Source: Cheiracanthium punctorium (Eukaryota > Arthropoda > Arachnida > Araneae > Cheiracanthiidae). From it: a stretch of DNA of 64,000 nt. The DNA lies in NCBI GenBank assembly GCA_038373885.1, contig JAWZYV010012350.1:1-64000 (forward strand), in the 5' to 3' direction. This document shows, piece by piece, positions 46,601-61,600 of this stretch. Positions within the stretch are counted from its first letter, which is position 1. Every line of letters begins with the position of its first letter. The notes beneath the pieces are model-generated. The model made no database searches, was not told where the DNA came from, and was given only the letters and a program-made list of their open reading frames with translations. Both the position numbers and the translations under genes were made by a program.

Positions 46601-49600
46601 AATTTTGCAACATTTTAATATCTGAAGTTTTACACCATATGAAATATTCAATATTGCTTAAAAACAAACTAATTAAATGAATCATTGCAATCAAAGTTTA
46701 ATAATGGTTTAATAAATTTTAACCAAATATTTGGTATTCGGCCGAATATTCGGTTAGAATTTTAACCTAATATTCAGTATTAATTATTCAGCAAAATATG
46801 GTATTCGGTGCATCCCTAGTTTTGATCTTATTACAAAAAGTCAAAGCACCTTTTGTGTTTGTTATAATAAGGATGGGCCATGTCTAAGTCTCTACAAAAG
46901 AAATAACTGTATTTTTGGTTACACTATTTTCCTTTTTACCCACAAGTTGCTTTGGAAGCTTTGAGGCTGTTAGTACAATTTTCATATACTTACCTCTGAA
47001 TCTGGATTTTCACTTTTTGCATACATACATTCAAAATATAGAACAAAGCTGGATGTTGAAAGTGACCTTATGTGTGCTTTGTCACAGTTACAACCCAATA
47101 TTCAAAAACTTGTCCGGCAGTGAACAAACACTGCCAGCCTTCTTGTTAATGTTGTGAAAGTGACTGGTATTACATGCCAACCTTACTTAGAACCTTGATT
47201 ATCTTAAATATATCTGATCTGTACGTAATGTTTTGATTTCTAAGTTCTATTAATAATATGCTCCAAATTAAGATGTGTTGTAATGTTAAGTTTTTTGTAG
47301 GAACTTAACTATTTTATATTTTCATTTATTAACCAGCTTCAGTTTCGAATTCAGATTGTAATACTTGTATTGACTATTGTCCACATATATTGGAGGTGGT
47401 AGGTGAGGTTTTATGTCAAATCAAATTAGTGTTCAAAGGGGACATAGGAATTCTTTTGTGTGCTCCTGTGAAAGAACTCTGAATGCTACTTGCATAGTAG
47501 TATATAGCTGAAAGATATATAAATTTTATGGTAATTTATTCATATTTACAGCTGCAATGAAAGGTCTAGGTCCTTATAACTAAGACACCAAAGCTCTTAA
47601 GTATATACAGTGGCTGCCGCTTAATTGGATCATGTTTGTGCCATCAATTTTTGATCCAAAAAAGCGACCAATTAGAAAAAGCGGCGGCTTTGATTGAGGC
47701 TTTGAAAAGAGTGAGATTCTGTTCCGTTTTCTGTGATTTGTGATTCAATAAAGCAGCTGATCCAATTAACCAGTGATCCAATTAAGTGGCCGCCATTGTA
47801 GCTTAAATTTTGAGCTCAGGCTTTGATTTCAATAGTATACTTGAGCTTTAAAAATTGAGCCTGAACTCATTTCTAATGACTTTCCCATCAGCAAAAGTAG
47901 TCAAGTGGAACGCGTTAATATAATTTGCTTACATATAATTTTACAAAATGTTTTTCTAAATTATTTGACATTTATTTCAGTTATGCTACAACCTTTTGAT
48001 TATAATCCAAATGAAAAAAACAAACACAAATTTATGGTCCAGACAATGATTGTGCCAGAGGGAGATGTAAATTTAGATGTTTTAGTAAGTATTTATCAAT
48101 TGGTATTGCATGTGCTAAGTAACTCTGATTAAAATTGTGAAACATCTAACATAATTGAGAAAAAAATGTAAAAACATCTATCTGTTCTGTGTTTGTTTGC
48201 CAAAGTTCATTCTTTATTTGTTCATGGAAGAAGAGGATCTTTGTCAAAATGTACAGTGGCGGCCAAAATTGTAGACACTTGGAATTTTTTTTTTTTTTTC
48301 TAAGTTCATATGCATATAAAAAATGTTATGTTGCACAAAATGCAAACTCTTTTACATCATTTTAAAGATAATTTAATACTGATTTCAATACAAAAAAAAA
48401 AAAAAAAAAAATGTTTACAATACAAAAAAAGTTAAACGGCAATAATTATAGAGCTTCACTTCATCACAATATTTGTTTTTCAGATTAATTATAACGTTTA
48501 TTCTATTACACATTTAAATTTGGTTTTGTGTATTGAAATCAGTATTAAATTCTCTTTAAAATGATACGAGTTTGCATTTTGTTAAACATAGCACTTCCTA
48601 TAAGCATACAAAGTTAAAAAACCTAAACATTTCTAAAAGTGTCCATAATTTTGGCCACCACTGTATGTTGTTTTGCTTGAATATATTTCTGTCATTTTGT
48701 AATACCAAGTTATTTATGTTTTGATTCATACTGTGTTGGCAGAAATAACAGGACAATTTAGATATACTTATTTAAAATTTCTGAAGAAATATTTCAGCTG
48801 TTCTCTACTTAAAGCATCTAGTAATATTTACCCCCCCCCCCTCCCTTTTTTCCCTTCCAGTAATAATTCAGTCATTTGTGCATGTTAAGGTCTGACAAGT
48901 TAAAATTCTTGGTAACATTGTATGCTGGAAATTATGTCGAACTTATATAATTTACTTGTCTTAGGAAATGTCTGCATGCGATTATGTATATTCATAGTAT
49001 TATTTCCTTTCCCATTCCCTATGTTGTGAAACTTCTATGAGTGACCACCTCTATTAAGCGAACTCTTCCTCCAATGACCAATTTTTTATCCTATGTACTT
49101 TGTTAAAAAGATCCTCCAGAAGAGACCACACAACCCTAAGTATCCGGACCTGGTTCCTTCTCCAAAAATTTTCTTGCATTTTTTTAGAAGTAAGTAAACA
49201 AAAACCACACTTCAAAACAGTTACTCTACTGAAAAAATTGACAGGTGCAAGTGCACATACACATTACATACAAACAGGGACCGATTTGCAGAGTTCGGGG
49301 CCCTGGGCAAAAGATTCATTGGGAGGCCCCCTTCTTCGAAAACTTTTTCAAAATTTACAAAGTTTTAAACTTAAAAGAACAATATGGGGGCTCCCCTTTT
49401 GGTAGGGGGCCCGGGCGCTTGCCCCGAATGCCCTCCCGGAAATCAGGCCCTGCATACAAATCTTGTAGGTTACAGAAGAGACATGTGTCAGAAACATTGT
49501 GATTTTAATGTTGGAGCTGTCCGTTGATGTGATCGAGTCACACGAAAGAGTAAATTCGGAGAGGAAGTTGGCAACTACTTTTGGTTGTGAGGAAAACTCA

Positions 49601-52600
49601 AAAAGCAAATAGATTTTATCATAGCAAATTCAAAATACATGAAGAATATCAAGATGCATGCTTTTTTGTCAGATGTAAAAAATAAAGTAGGAAAAGAAGT
49701 ACTCTTTCGGAGAGAGAAAAAGAATGAAACAGTTCTTATTTAAATTTTAATTAAAAAGTTTGTAAAATTACAAATGTAATAATATGCAATTTCAGAAATA
49801 ACAAATCAATATTTTTTAAGCATTTTTTTTTCCCCCTTGCTTACTAAATGTTTAAATTTCTTTGTGTGGCTACCTCTCTTAATGACCAATTTTTCGTGGA
49901 ACGGAGGGTGGTCACTGTTGAGAAGTTTCACTGTATACCTTAGTTTTAACCAAAGTACCTATGTGTATAAAATACGAAAAACTATAGTTATGACAAAAGT
50001 TTACTACACTGGTTATCATCAATTAAGAAAAAATCCCATAAATGATGATTATTCAAAGTTACATATAGAATTTTATGAAACTGACCCACAATAGGATCAC
50101 CCAAGGTAAAACGAGAATAAAACTCAGCTTTTTTTACTCCATAACAGAAACATTATGAAATATAATCATATTTTTGTTCAATATTTGTGGCATTGTGCAT
50201 TTTAGGTCTAAATTGAACATAATTTATTTTTCCTTTTTGCTTTAATTTTTGTGTAAGGGCTATACCTATTTTATGCCATAGGCTCAGGGTAAAATGGGTA
50301 TACTGGGATAAAATGGATATATGCTGGTTAAAGTAGAGTTACACTATAATTAATGGAAAAAATAAGAAATTTAGTAGCCTATACAAATTTAAACTTGAAA
50401 ATGAATTTTTATATTCAGAAGCAATTCTGGTACTTAAGTATTATCCCGGCGGTCTGCCAAGACGAGTGATTTTTTGCCAAGATAAATGCCAGACTGTATG
50501 AAATTATTGATGGTTTGGAATACTGTTTGCTAACAAGTATTCCAAAGTTTACAAAAATGCCAACAGTTTTTTTTTTTTTTCCCAATGCAGTGGGCGATTA
50601 CAGACATTATCCTTACGCTGTACAGAGATCAGAGAAACAAAACAAACTAAGAATATTTAAAACATTAAAAGCACTAAAAACATAAAATCAGAGAACTAAA
50701 CTGTTCAAAGAATCTCTAGCCTCCCAGTATCGGGAATAGATACAGCTCTTAGAGCTGAGCAAACGGGGATATGATTGGCATCCATTGTCGCACCATTGCG
50801 GCAGAGGGGGCAGGCAGGACTATCCACCAAGTTGAAGCGATAAAGATGGGCATATAAACAGTCATGTCCAGATGCCAGTCGAAAGGCAGCCATTGCATTA
50901 CTTCTTAGACAGTCGGGGAGATTGAGGATGGCATTTCTCCCTGATTTTTCCTTCATTCGATCTTTTAGTAATGCCATATGTGTTGTCTTAAACATTTGAT
51001 TAATTCTTGAGGAGACTGACTTATAGCTAACCCGATTGCATGGGGCCTGATTAACAAAACAGCCCTTTTTGGCCAGCTCATCCACTTTTTCATTACCTGG
51101 GATACCACAGTGGGATGGGATCCATTGTAAATGCCAACAGTTTGTCAGCACATTTGACAAAAAAATAGTTCGGTGGGAATGACTGCCGGGATAATACATA
51201 AGTACTGCAATTATACTATATTGTCAATTGCTGAATGTTATGAACAAAAGCTGTACTGGCAATGATTGCTCCTCAGACTCATTTTCAAATACTTGTTTCA
51301 CAAGAGAAGGGAAAACAGATTTATCCACTTCCTTCATTAGACTCTCTAACCCATCTTTTAAGATTCTTTTCCATTCCAGTTTCAGGGGTCCAAACACAGC
51401 AATGTCAAGTGACATAACATAACACTCCCTAAATCTAAATTTGCTCTCAAAGGTCTTTCAACTTTGATCAATCTTCATACATTCAGATCTTGGAATTAAA
51501 ATATTAGCTATACCCATTTTACCCCATGTAACTAAACATGGTATACATTTTTTGGGAGTAAGAAAATTTACTTATTTTTAATAATTTTTTGATACATTTC
51601 TTCTCTAAAATTCAAGCAATAGATTTCTAAAATTCTTCCTGTAAATTTTTATGGAAAGTCAGTCACTAAAAACACAGTATTCATCTTCTGAAAAACAAAA
51701 TGTCTGCTAAGCGCAGTAAATGTGTTGCCAGATTTTTAAAAATGAAGTTAAAATGTTGTCAGGTATGTGAGTATTTTAATCATAATTTTTCATTAAAAAA
51801 GTCTAGTAAAAGGAAAGAAAAAATTAAATTTACCCATTTTACCCTGGCTACCCACTTTACCCCAGGTGATTTTATACTACAGATAGTAAACTATAAAATA
51901 ACATGAAAAGAAATTGCCTGACACATACGATGTTATGAAGAATAGCATGTGTAAATCTGATGTGCCAGTTGGGTGTAAGAAAAGTTCCGTCAGTATGGAA
52001 TATGATGTGCCCTAGAAGCAATACAGCTCCTATAGTGATTTATGATCGTTGTAGACAATGCCGTCTATCAGTTCCATTGGAATTGAGAACCATTGCTCTT
52101 GCAAAGCAGTTGCAAGTGTGGTAAAAGTCTGAGAAAGAGGATTGAGAGCAGCTATAAATCTTCCTAAATCACCCGGATATGCTTGATAGGGATTAGGTCT
52201 GGTGATCAAGCTGGCCACTTCATAAGCTGAATTGTTTGCTGCTGAAGATAATCATCTACAATGTGAGCAGAAAATCAATGCCCATTGCCAAGCATAAGAG
52301 CACACATCAGCATCAAGAATGTCATTTTTATAGGTCTGAGCATTAAAGCATTCTCAACAAACACACAGTAGAATTAATTTTAATCATCTCTAAAGAATAA
52401 TTTGTGTTAATCAAATTGTATCTAGTCAAATATCATGAAAATGTAGGACAATATCAGCTTTACTAAACAGCATTTCAGTTTTGTCTTAAAGATACTGAAT
52501 AATAGAAACTTTGCACAAATTACCAATTAGCAAGAAATGCAGTGTAGAATTATAATTCATATTAGGTCCTTTTCATATAGCCTCTTTAAAAAACAACTGA

Positions 52601-55600
52601 ATTACTGCTCCTTATTCATTTTGATATCATTTAGATTTGATTAATTATTTTTTTTTATATTTCCAAAAGGGGCTGGGCTTAACACCCACCCTAAATACGA
52701 CCCTGGCTGAATTATCACTTAACATTTAAGTTTGAATTAAAACATGTTCTCTCTCTCTGTTTGAAATTACAGAACAATTTGTAAAATATTTATTTAGAAT
52801 ATTAAAAAAAAAAAAAAAAAATTCTGAAATGTCCCATACTTTTGGCCATCTAGTGAATGCCATCAGACTCATTTAGATATCATTCCTTACAATTTTGACT
52901 GTCTTTTATATTGGCTTTCACAAGTCGGGAAGTATTTAAAGTCGTCACAAAAAAAAAAAAATTGGAAAAGAAGTAGAGGAAAATTTCAAATTATCTTAAA
53001 GCTGGAAAATACCAAAAACTTGACCTGATTAGTATTCAAAGCCACATTTGTTTAAAACAATGGTTCATTTACCCCATTAAAATTGGGAAGTTTCTCTCTT
53101 TCTTTGCATATTCAAAAACATTTTAATGATTTATTAAAAAATCAAGAAAACTGTTTATTTGGTAAAACTACTACGAGAGCTGTTTCTGTGAAAAACTAGT
53201 GAAATACAGGTTTTGAAATGAAAGTCAGTAGCATGCATTGTAAACCAGTGTTTCTCAACTTTTTATGGCGTGCTTTTGTGAAAATAAGAAAATATTTTGT
53301 GGATTCTCATTTGGCTAAATTCAACTGACCTGTTCCAGTTTGTGACTAGTGGTTAAAGAACACTTGCAGACTATATTCTATTTGCTTTTGTGCAAAAACA
53401 GATGATGATGAATTTGAAAGTAATGATATTCTTGTGAAATCATACTAAATCATCTGTGTTTGCTACAGGCTGTATTGAAAATTTTACTTTATATCTCAAC
53501 ATACTTAGTAAATACTGTAATTAAAAAAAAAAAAAAAAATGTTTGTTAAAACTTGAATAGTCTGGAAAATTTGTTTCAGAAATTGAGTTAGAAACCTGTT
53601 ATTATTTTCATGACTGTATTTTGCAAATAACATAAAACAACTCCAGTTATAGTGAACCTTGATGTAGTGAACTTTCGGCTATAGTGAACGCAAATCGTTA
53701 GTTCCGATTCACTTACATTAAAAATGTGCATAGCATTTTTTGGTTTTAGTAAACATAACTTTGGTTACAGTGAACCTAAAAACTGAACTTCGAAAATTCT
53801 GGAAATTGCAGAGATGTTTTTTTTAAGTCTACATTCTCAAAGGTTGTCTATATTGCATTCGATAAATACAAAAAGAGATTATCAAGGATCTGTTCCAAAA
53901 TACAGGGGAATTATCAGTGGCTAAGCTGAGGTCTGTGGGCTAACATGGCGAGGGGGAGAGGGGAACAATAGCACACTAGAGAAAGGCCTTTTAGACTCTT
54001 GACTGCTGTGAAACCAGGAACTTATTCATTGCAGTGATGCTTACTAATCTTGAGCTCTTCAATTCCCTTGCAAAATAGCCCAAGTCTTGTAGTGTATTCA
54101 TCCCTGTACTTCTTTTGGCCGATACTCCCAGTGCTGTATTCACACTTGCTATCCGGGGACATATGAAAAAGGGGATTAAATTCTTATTTGGTTAGAATCA
54201 ATGGCATTTTTCAGCTACCAAGCACTTAACAAAAAGTAGGGGTCATTTCATGGTGAACAAAAGCTGGCATATCTCTTGTCCTTGAATGATTGCATTTTCC
54301 ATTCCGGGTACAATAGCACAGGTTAAGGATTACCACTACTCACTTTTGCTTCATTGGCTATAGCACTTTCCGGCTAATTGAATGGAATCTCCCAAATTAT
54401 TGTAGCACTTAGGAATAATAAGACATAAATATGATTAATTATGTTTGATTTACACAAATATTCAGTACGGGTATAAAACACTATTTTTTACTTATGCATA
54501 TAATGCATTCCTTGCTCATGTGTGGACACTTTGCTTATAGTAAACTTTGGATATAGTGAACGAAATTTGCCGGTCCCCAGATTTTCACTATGACCGGAGT
54601 CAACTGTACTTTCATTGACCTAAATAAGCTTTAGTTGTCCTGCTTCAGAGAAATTTTTCAGTATCACTTTTAAGAACATCTCATTTTCATAATTAAAAAC
54701 CAGAATGTGTGTATGTCAGGTAATATACTGAGTTTTTTTTCAGCAAAATCTTAAGAAAAATGTTAAAATGTTGATATAGTAGCCCCTTGTTATGTGTTTC
54801 TCAGTTGACAAAAAAAAAAAAAAAAAAAAAATTGTGATATACATGGCGGAAGGGATGGATGATGTTGAAATTTTACTTTTATGAACATATAAGTTAAGAT
54901 ATAACGTAATAAAATTAATAAATAAGTACTATAATAAAAGAGAATCACTTAAACAATAAACAGAAGTTTAGTTTATTTTTTAAAATACGTAAAATAATTT
55001 AGCACGTAATATTGCTAATCTGAGACAAGTGAAAATAAAAATTCATATGCATGCTGAAAAGCTTGGTTATATTTTTAAAATAAAAAATCAAAGAAACTGT
55101 ACAATTTGGATAAATGTGCATTATGACATTGCTAGCATAATTATTTCTCCCAGTTTTGAAAAAAAGAAAAAAAAAATCTCAAATCTCTACAGTTATTATA
55201 AAAGGAGTACTGTTATGTGGAATTTTGTCTCAAAATGAATTTCCAAGGTCATGCCCCTTGTGTGTAAAAGAAACAATTAGTATCTTTTCTATTTTTTTAA
55301 AATATTAAATATGAAATAATGTGAGGTTTTTGCAAGATAGTTATGTACATACTGAAATATTTTTTATATACTAATTTTCTTTTTGTTAGTGGCAAGAAGC
55401 AAAGCCTGAAAGCCTTATGGATTCCAAATTAAGATGTGTTTTTGATATGCCTGATCAAAATGTAAGTAAAATACAGTTGCTATATTTTAAAATTTTTCTA
55501 ATGTATATGAATATTTAAATTACGTTTTCAATGTTAATTTGTTGTTTTATCAGAATCTATGAGTTGAGAGAAAAACTTTCTATTTTATTTTAAGTTATTC

Positions 55601-58600
55601 AAAACCTTTTTTATGCAAAAGTGTTTTAAGATCAGTTATGGTAATTTCTTAATAAATCTTAAGCTTGACATGTTGAAAGTATTTCTCAAGTGATTATGTT
55701 ACTTTCATGAAACTGTCACGAGAACTGGTTATCCCTAGTCGATATATTTTGGCTATAGTCCCTATAGGGTCATTCCATGTCAATTCAACCAAAAAAATGA
55801 CATTTTGGCACACACCGACATGGATTTTGATGAAACTTGGTGAGTTTAGTCCTTTAGTATAGAAAAGTATCCACATCAATTTTTTCTTCTCAATCTGGTT
55901 TAGTTTTCATTTTACAGTCAATCGAAATTTTGAATGTTTGGTATTTTTCAAATTTTGACGATTCTGCTCTCTGACAGAAAATCATTTGTATTTCATTTAT
56001 TTTTCAGACAATTTTTATAAAAATTTACAGTAATATTAATTAAAGCATGAGGATTCCAAAAAAAAATATTAAAAAATTCCAAGTAATATTTTAAAAATAG
56101 AAAAAAAATAATTTCTATGAATTTTTTTAAAAAAGTGTGTAATCCGTTAAAATCAATATCAGCCAAAGGGAATATAATAACCAAGAAAAATGTTTTTCTA
56201 ATGATCTTAGAAGTGTGTTCTGTCATTTAAAAAAATAAAATTGATGGCTTTTTCATTTCTTTATATATAAATTTAAAACTACATTTACAAAAAAAAAAAA
56301 AAAAAAAAAATCTCATTACCCAATTTGTTTACATAGCTATATATTATTTGCTGGAAAAAAGACTTGCAAAGACAATTTTTAATGTATTATTTTATCAAAC
56401 ATTGAGCATCTATTAAATCAGCTTGTTATTTCTATTATTTACAAAATATTTTTTATTTACTTTATTGTCTGTCAAATATTGATTCAATTTAAATATGTTT
56501 TCAAAATTCTTTTATGTAACATGATGATTAGTATTTTATTAACCTTTATAATTCTAGTTTAAATGGATTTGACAAATAGAAAATGCTTATATTATACAAT
56601 ACATAATATTGAAGTAAAATTTAACTAAAAAATACCATAGCAGAAATGTTTGGCTCCGTTGAATATTTTCCAGTCAGTACTATTTAAGCTCTTTAATTTT
56701 ACTCATTCTTCCTTGGATCATCTTCATACAGTCTGAAGGGAATTGATAGACTCTTCCAGTTGATGTTACTGGAGGGTCTATAACAGCAAGCAGATGTGGA
56801 ATTGGCACAGGGCAGATATCCTCTCGCTTTGGCCAATAAAATGATGGTGAGGGTCCTTGGGGATGCAAAAATTTAATTGTAGCATCTTCTTCTTCTTCAT
56901 TGATGTCGGTAACAATCCCAAAATACCAAAAATTATCATATAAACAGGCAACATAGCATGCGATGTATAAGTCATTTACTGTCACATATGTTGTGCATTT
57001 GTCTTTCAATTTGTAAGTTAAACTGCTTTTCTCGTCACTGCTGATTCTTTTAGCTTCCACAGTTCCTGTACTGTCTAGTGGCTTAAAATTGTGGAAACTT
57101 CTTGTCCCTGGAATAGTTGCAACATCTTTAAAGCGATTTTTAAGATTAGACCGAATTAAGTCTACAGAGTCTTTAGTAATGAAATGAAAATTTATTTTTG
57201 CAATATTATCCTTACAAAAATGAAAAAAATCACTTGGTGTCGTTATTTGTTTTTCTAAAGGTCTTTGGAGACTTTCTTTTCTAGCTAATCTTTTCACTGT
57301 TCCCCCGATCCCATCACATTCAGTTTTGCCATGGCTAGTGGCGAAAAATGACCATTGGCCTTTTGTATTAAAGTCTTTTTCATGCAGACAAAGGTTCATA
57401 AAATTGAATTAGTTTTTATACTGTCCTGCACAACCGTCACTGAAATAGTGAAATTCTTTGATTTGTGAGTAGTTTATTTTAATGAATTCAACAATAGTTT
57501 TGAACTCCATACACCATGGAAACATCATGTTTTAAATCATCTGATATCACACAGTGTGATGACACCACTTTTTCTCCATCAGCATTTCTGCAGTGTATTA
57601 TTACAGGATGGACAGTACACGAAGCAGATGTACAATGGTACCCCTGAGCTTCATCCTGTATTGTAAAGGAATAATTTTCGCTGAAGTCCAATAAAACAGT
57701 GGCAATATCTGTAGAGGAACTTTCTTTAAGGCTTTTAAAATATGAAGATTGGGACTTAGCAATGAATGAGTGAGGAATTAGTTTTTCTAATTTGGTAGCC
57801 AGATCTTCAATAAAGGCATAAATTTGGGATGAGCAACTTATCATTTCTGTCCTATCAGTAGAAATCCACTGTTTATATTCAATAGTGTCATTTTCATCAT
57901 AATCTCCAAATTTTTCTTCTAAAAAACTTATAAGGTTTTGATTTGATGGGCATTCATTGCAATGCCACAGTTTACATTCCCTTTTAGGTTCTTCGCAAAG
58001 TAATAACTTTATTAGGTCTTTATACTGTTCTTTAATCTGTGCAGCATGAATAAGCAGTATTACATTTTGGTGTATTGTGCATACACAGACTGCATGAGTA
58101 CTACTGGCACCTGCCAAAACACACCATTTTGGTCGTAAAGAACAAAATTTTGAAAATCCCACTTTAACACCAGGATAAGCACTCTTAAAATTCCAGTACA
58201 ACTCTTTCAAGTTACTCAGGATCAAATGTTTTCTCTCGTATTGCTTTCTTCCTATACTCACAATGTCTTTCATGCCAGGCAAAACTCTGGAATGGTCATC
58301 ACTTTCATAAAATTTTGTAACTAATATAGCAGTTTCTGGATTTAATATTTTCCCACATTTAGGACTTGGTTCTGCCAGAAAACCTTTTTCTTTAACAAGT
58401 TTTTGAGCTTGTCGAATTGAATAATCAGATACCATAAATGTTTCTTTTATTTTCTTTCTTGTCCACATAAGAGAAGCAGGAATTGTTAGTATTTGAATTT
58501 TTTTTTTCTTTGATGTTAATTGTAATTCTTTTTTCATAATTTCGGTAAGTTTATCCAAATCAGCTGTTTTTTGGTGTATAGTTTCTTCTGATTCACTTTC

Positions 58601-61600
58601 TTTCATTGGCAATTTTACTTCAAGTACTTTTTCAATTTTCTGTTTCACATTTTTTTGCAATTGTTTCAATTTTCTTTTTCCATAATGTTTTTTATTGTGT
58701 TCACTGAGAGCATGCAATTTTAGAGGGGAAGAACCAGCTTCTGTAAGAGATGCATTTAACAGATTTAATGTCTCTTCCTTTTCTAATTCAAAAAGTTCTT
58801 CAGATGGTAATCCTATATCATCACTATCATGACTTAAAGCCTCTTTTTCATCACTATCATCTTTGCTTAAACATTCCTTTTCATCATTACTTGCAGCTTT
58901 ACTTTCTTCACTTTTCAATAAAAGATTTCTACAGGATGAGCAGAGTTTCTGTCCTGGTTTGATTTTGTATCCTTTGGCCATTATGATTTCACTCTGTTGG
59001 ACATTTATTGCACGTAATGCTTTTTTAATAGGTTTTTTATGTCTTTTGATAGGATCACAACATAGCTTTTGTAGAAATTCAAACTTTTTTAGAAATATAC
59101 TTTTGTGATGCAGACAAATAGTACACAATTCTTGTTCAGATTCAGTTCTTAGCTTTAGAAGAATTTGTTCATCTTCAGACAAATCATTAACATTTTCTAT
59201 AGCTTTTTGTGCTCCATAACTAAATTGGTGACAATCAGTTAATGTTAACTCTCCCACACTACACTTATCCTCCATTTTTCTTACCAAAACATGTAAACAT
59301 AAGCAGCTCTAAACACAGAATAACTAGATGCACACTGAAGAATCATAAGACACAGATTGACTGACCACTAAAAAAATGCCTTTAACCAATAGAGTAGAAA
59401 AGAAAGGGGAATCCCCTATATAAAGGGGAACACCCTTTTTACTGAATTATGATTAGTGTAGAAAAAGCAGGATTTGTGTCTCACTTTTCCAATAGGAGAA
59501 CATTATATGAGCTGGAAGAAAGATTAAAAGAGAACACTTTTGAATAGGCTGCTATGTAATGAGTTCTGTAAAAGGTAGCATTTTTGTAATTAAAATAAAA
59601 ATTAAAAGCATTTTATGAGCAAATTAAGATATTTATATTTTTAAGTACATTCATTTATTTGGTAATGTGGGAAAATAAATTAAAAAAAAATGGAAAAAAA
59701 AACAATGAGGCAGATATATTTTTAAGCCAAAAATATAAAAAAATGAAAAAAGCCATTAATTTTATTTTTTTTTAATGACAGAACACACTTCTAAGATCAT
59801 TAGGAAAAACTATTTTTTTTCATTATTATATTCCCTTTGGTTGATATTGACTTTAACGTATTACACACTTTTTGAAAAAAATTCACAAATAATTTTTTTC
59901 TATTTTTGAAATATTACTTGGAATTTTTTCATGTTTTTTTCTGGAATCCTCATGCTTTAATTAATATTACTGTAAATTTTTATAAAAATTGACTGAAAAA
60001 TAAATGAAATACAAATTATTTTCAGTCAAAGAGCAGAATCGTCAGAATTTGAAAAATACCAAACATTCAAAATTTCGATTGCCTGTAAAATGAAAACTAA
60101 ACTAGATTGAGAAGAAAAAATTGATGTGGCTACTTTTCTGTATGGAAAGACTAAACTCACTAAGTTTCATCAAAATCCGAGTCGGTGGGTGTCATGGCTT
60201 GGTTGAATTGACATGGAATGACCCTATAAAATGTTAAAATTTTCCCTCTGTTAGCAGACCCCAGTTTCAGAACAGCGGTCATCTTCTTTCTAGACACAAA
60301 AATATCAACGGTAAAAATACATTTAAAGTATTGTCCACGATTAATATGATATTATCCATGTGCAGGTAAGTGCATGCAATGGCTTTGCTATGGTTTTTAA
60401 TTTTTTAAAATTTTTGTTCAATTTTAAAACTATTTTTTCCTTCAGAAATTTTTCAGAAACAATATGAATGAAAAAAAAGTCCAATTGACATCCCTTATCT
60501 CTTAAAAGGCATTGCACAGATCAATTTTCCTATCGCAGCAACTTTTCTCGAACATATACATGGCTAGATAAAGCATCATTCTGCTTATTATATATTGGAA
60601 ATTTAGTTTTAACATGTCTCCATGTCCTTTCAATCATATTGGTGTATGCACCCATAGTTAGGTTAACAAAATTAAGCGAATGATTAACAGTCAAGTGTTT
60701 AAACCTTTCCGCTTTTAAACCATCATGATTGTTGGTTTGCCAATTGGATATGATGGTAGTACCTGGCTCTATTCACTACTTTTATTAAATTTATTAATGT
60801 TTCTTGTGGATGATTGTAAGCTGCTACAAAAACACCTTACCTGATTCATGCTCTACATCCCCGAAAACCCAATGCTCATCTACATGATGCCCTTTGTTGT
60901 AATTTCTTTAACTGAATTTTGATTTGTTGACCTCAACAGTTTTATTTACTCCACCAATTTTGTTTAATGTCAGCTCAGTGTGGTTATGTACTTGCTCATT
61001 AAAAAATTGGTGACAGTCTGCTAAAGTTGCAGAGGGAAAAGCCAAAATCATCCTTAATGTCACAGGATGCCATTCCCTTAAATCAGTGGTTCCCAACCGA
61101 GCGGTCGCGACCCCCAAGTGGGCCACCATGCCTTTTCTCGGGGGTCGCCACAGACCGATTTTGTAGGAAATGGATGGCAAAATATTTTCACGTTTCTGTG
61201 CCATGAGACACGCTAACTCCCTTTTCTCTTTGTAAAATAAAAATCCTTTTCTCAGCAGGGCACTTGTATCCAATCTACAAAAACTGACGTCGTAAAGTGT
61301 ATCTAGGAGTGTTAACCAATTTTGAAAACGTGTGTACTAAGGCAGAAGTATCAGAAATAGAAATTGTTGTTAATTTAAGGGGAGAAATTATTAATCACCT
61401 TGAAATTAATAACTAAGCTCTTAAATCTGAAATTCAAATATATATCCCAGAGCTCACAATGAACAAGAGGCGGCACTAGTGCAAAATCCACTTCACACAT
61501 CTTTAGATGTCGCCGATCTTCCTGATGAAGCGCAGGACGAATTTTTGAATTTGCAAAATGACTCCTCAGCATGTGATTTATACCAAGAAAAATCTTTAAT

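Noticed and set aside
49100..49608. Overlapping open frames of 85-101 codons on both strands
   Set aside because: They run through MITE 49275-49452 and its flanks; no family resemblance.
59287..59460. Possible host promoter upstream of the long minus-strand ORF
   Set aside because: The ORF lies between long inverted repeats inside a VAP intron, so it belongs to a transposon and not to a host gene. A TATATAAAGG-like string near 59418 could serve the transposon but is not enough to call.
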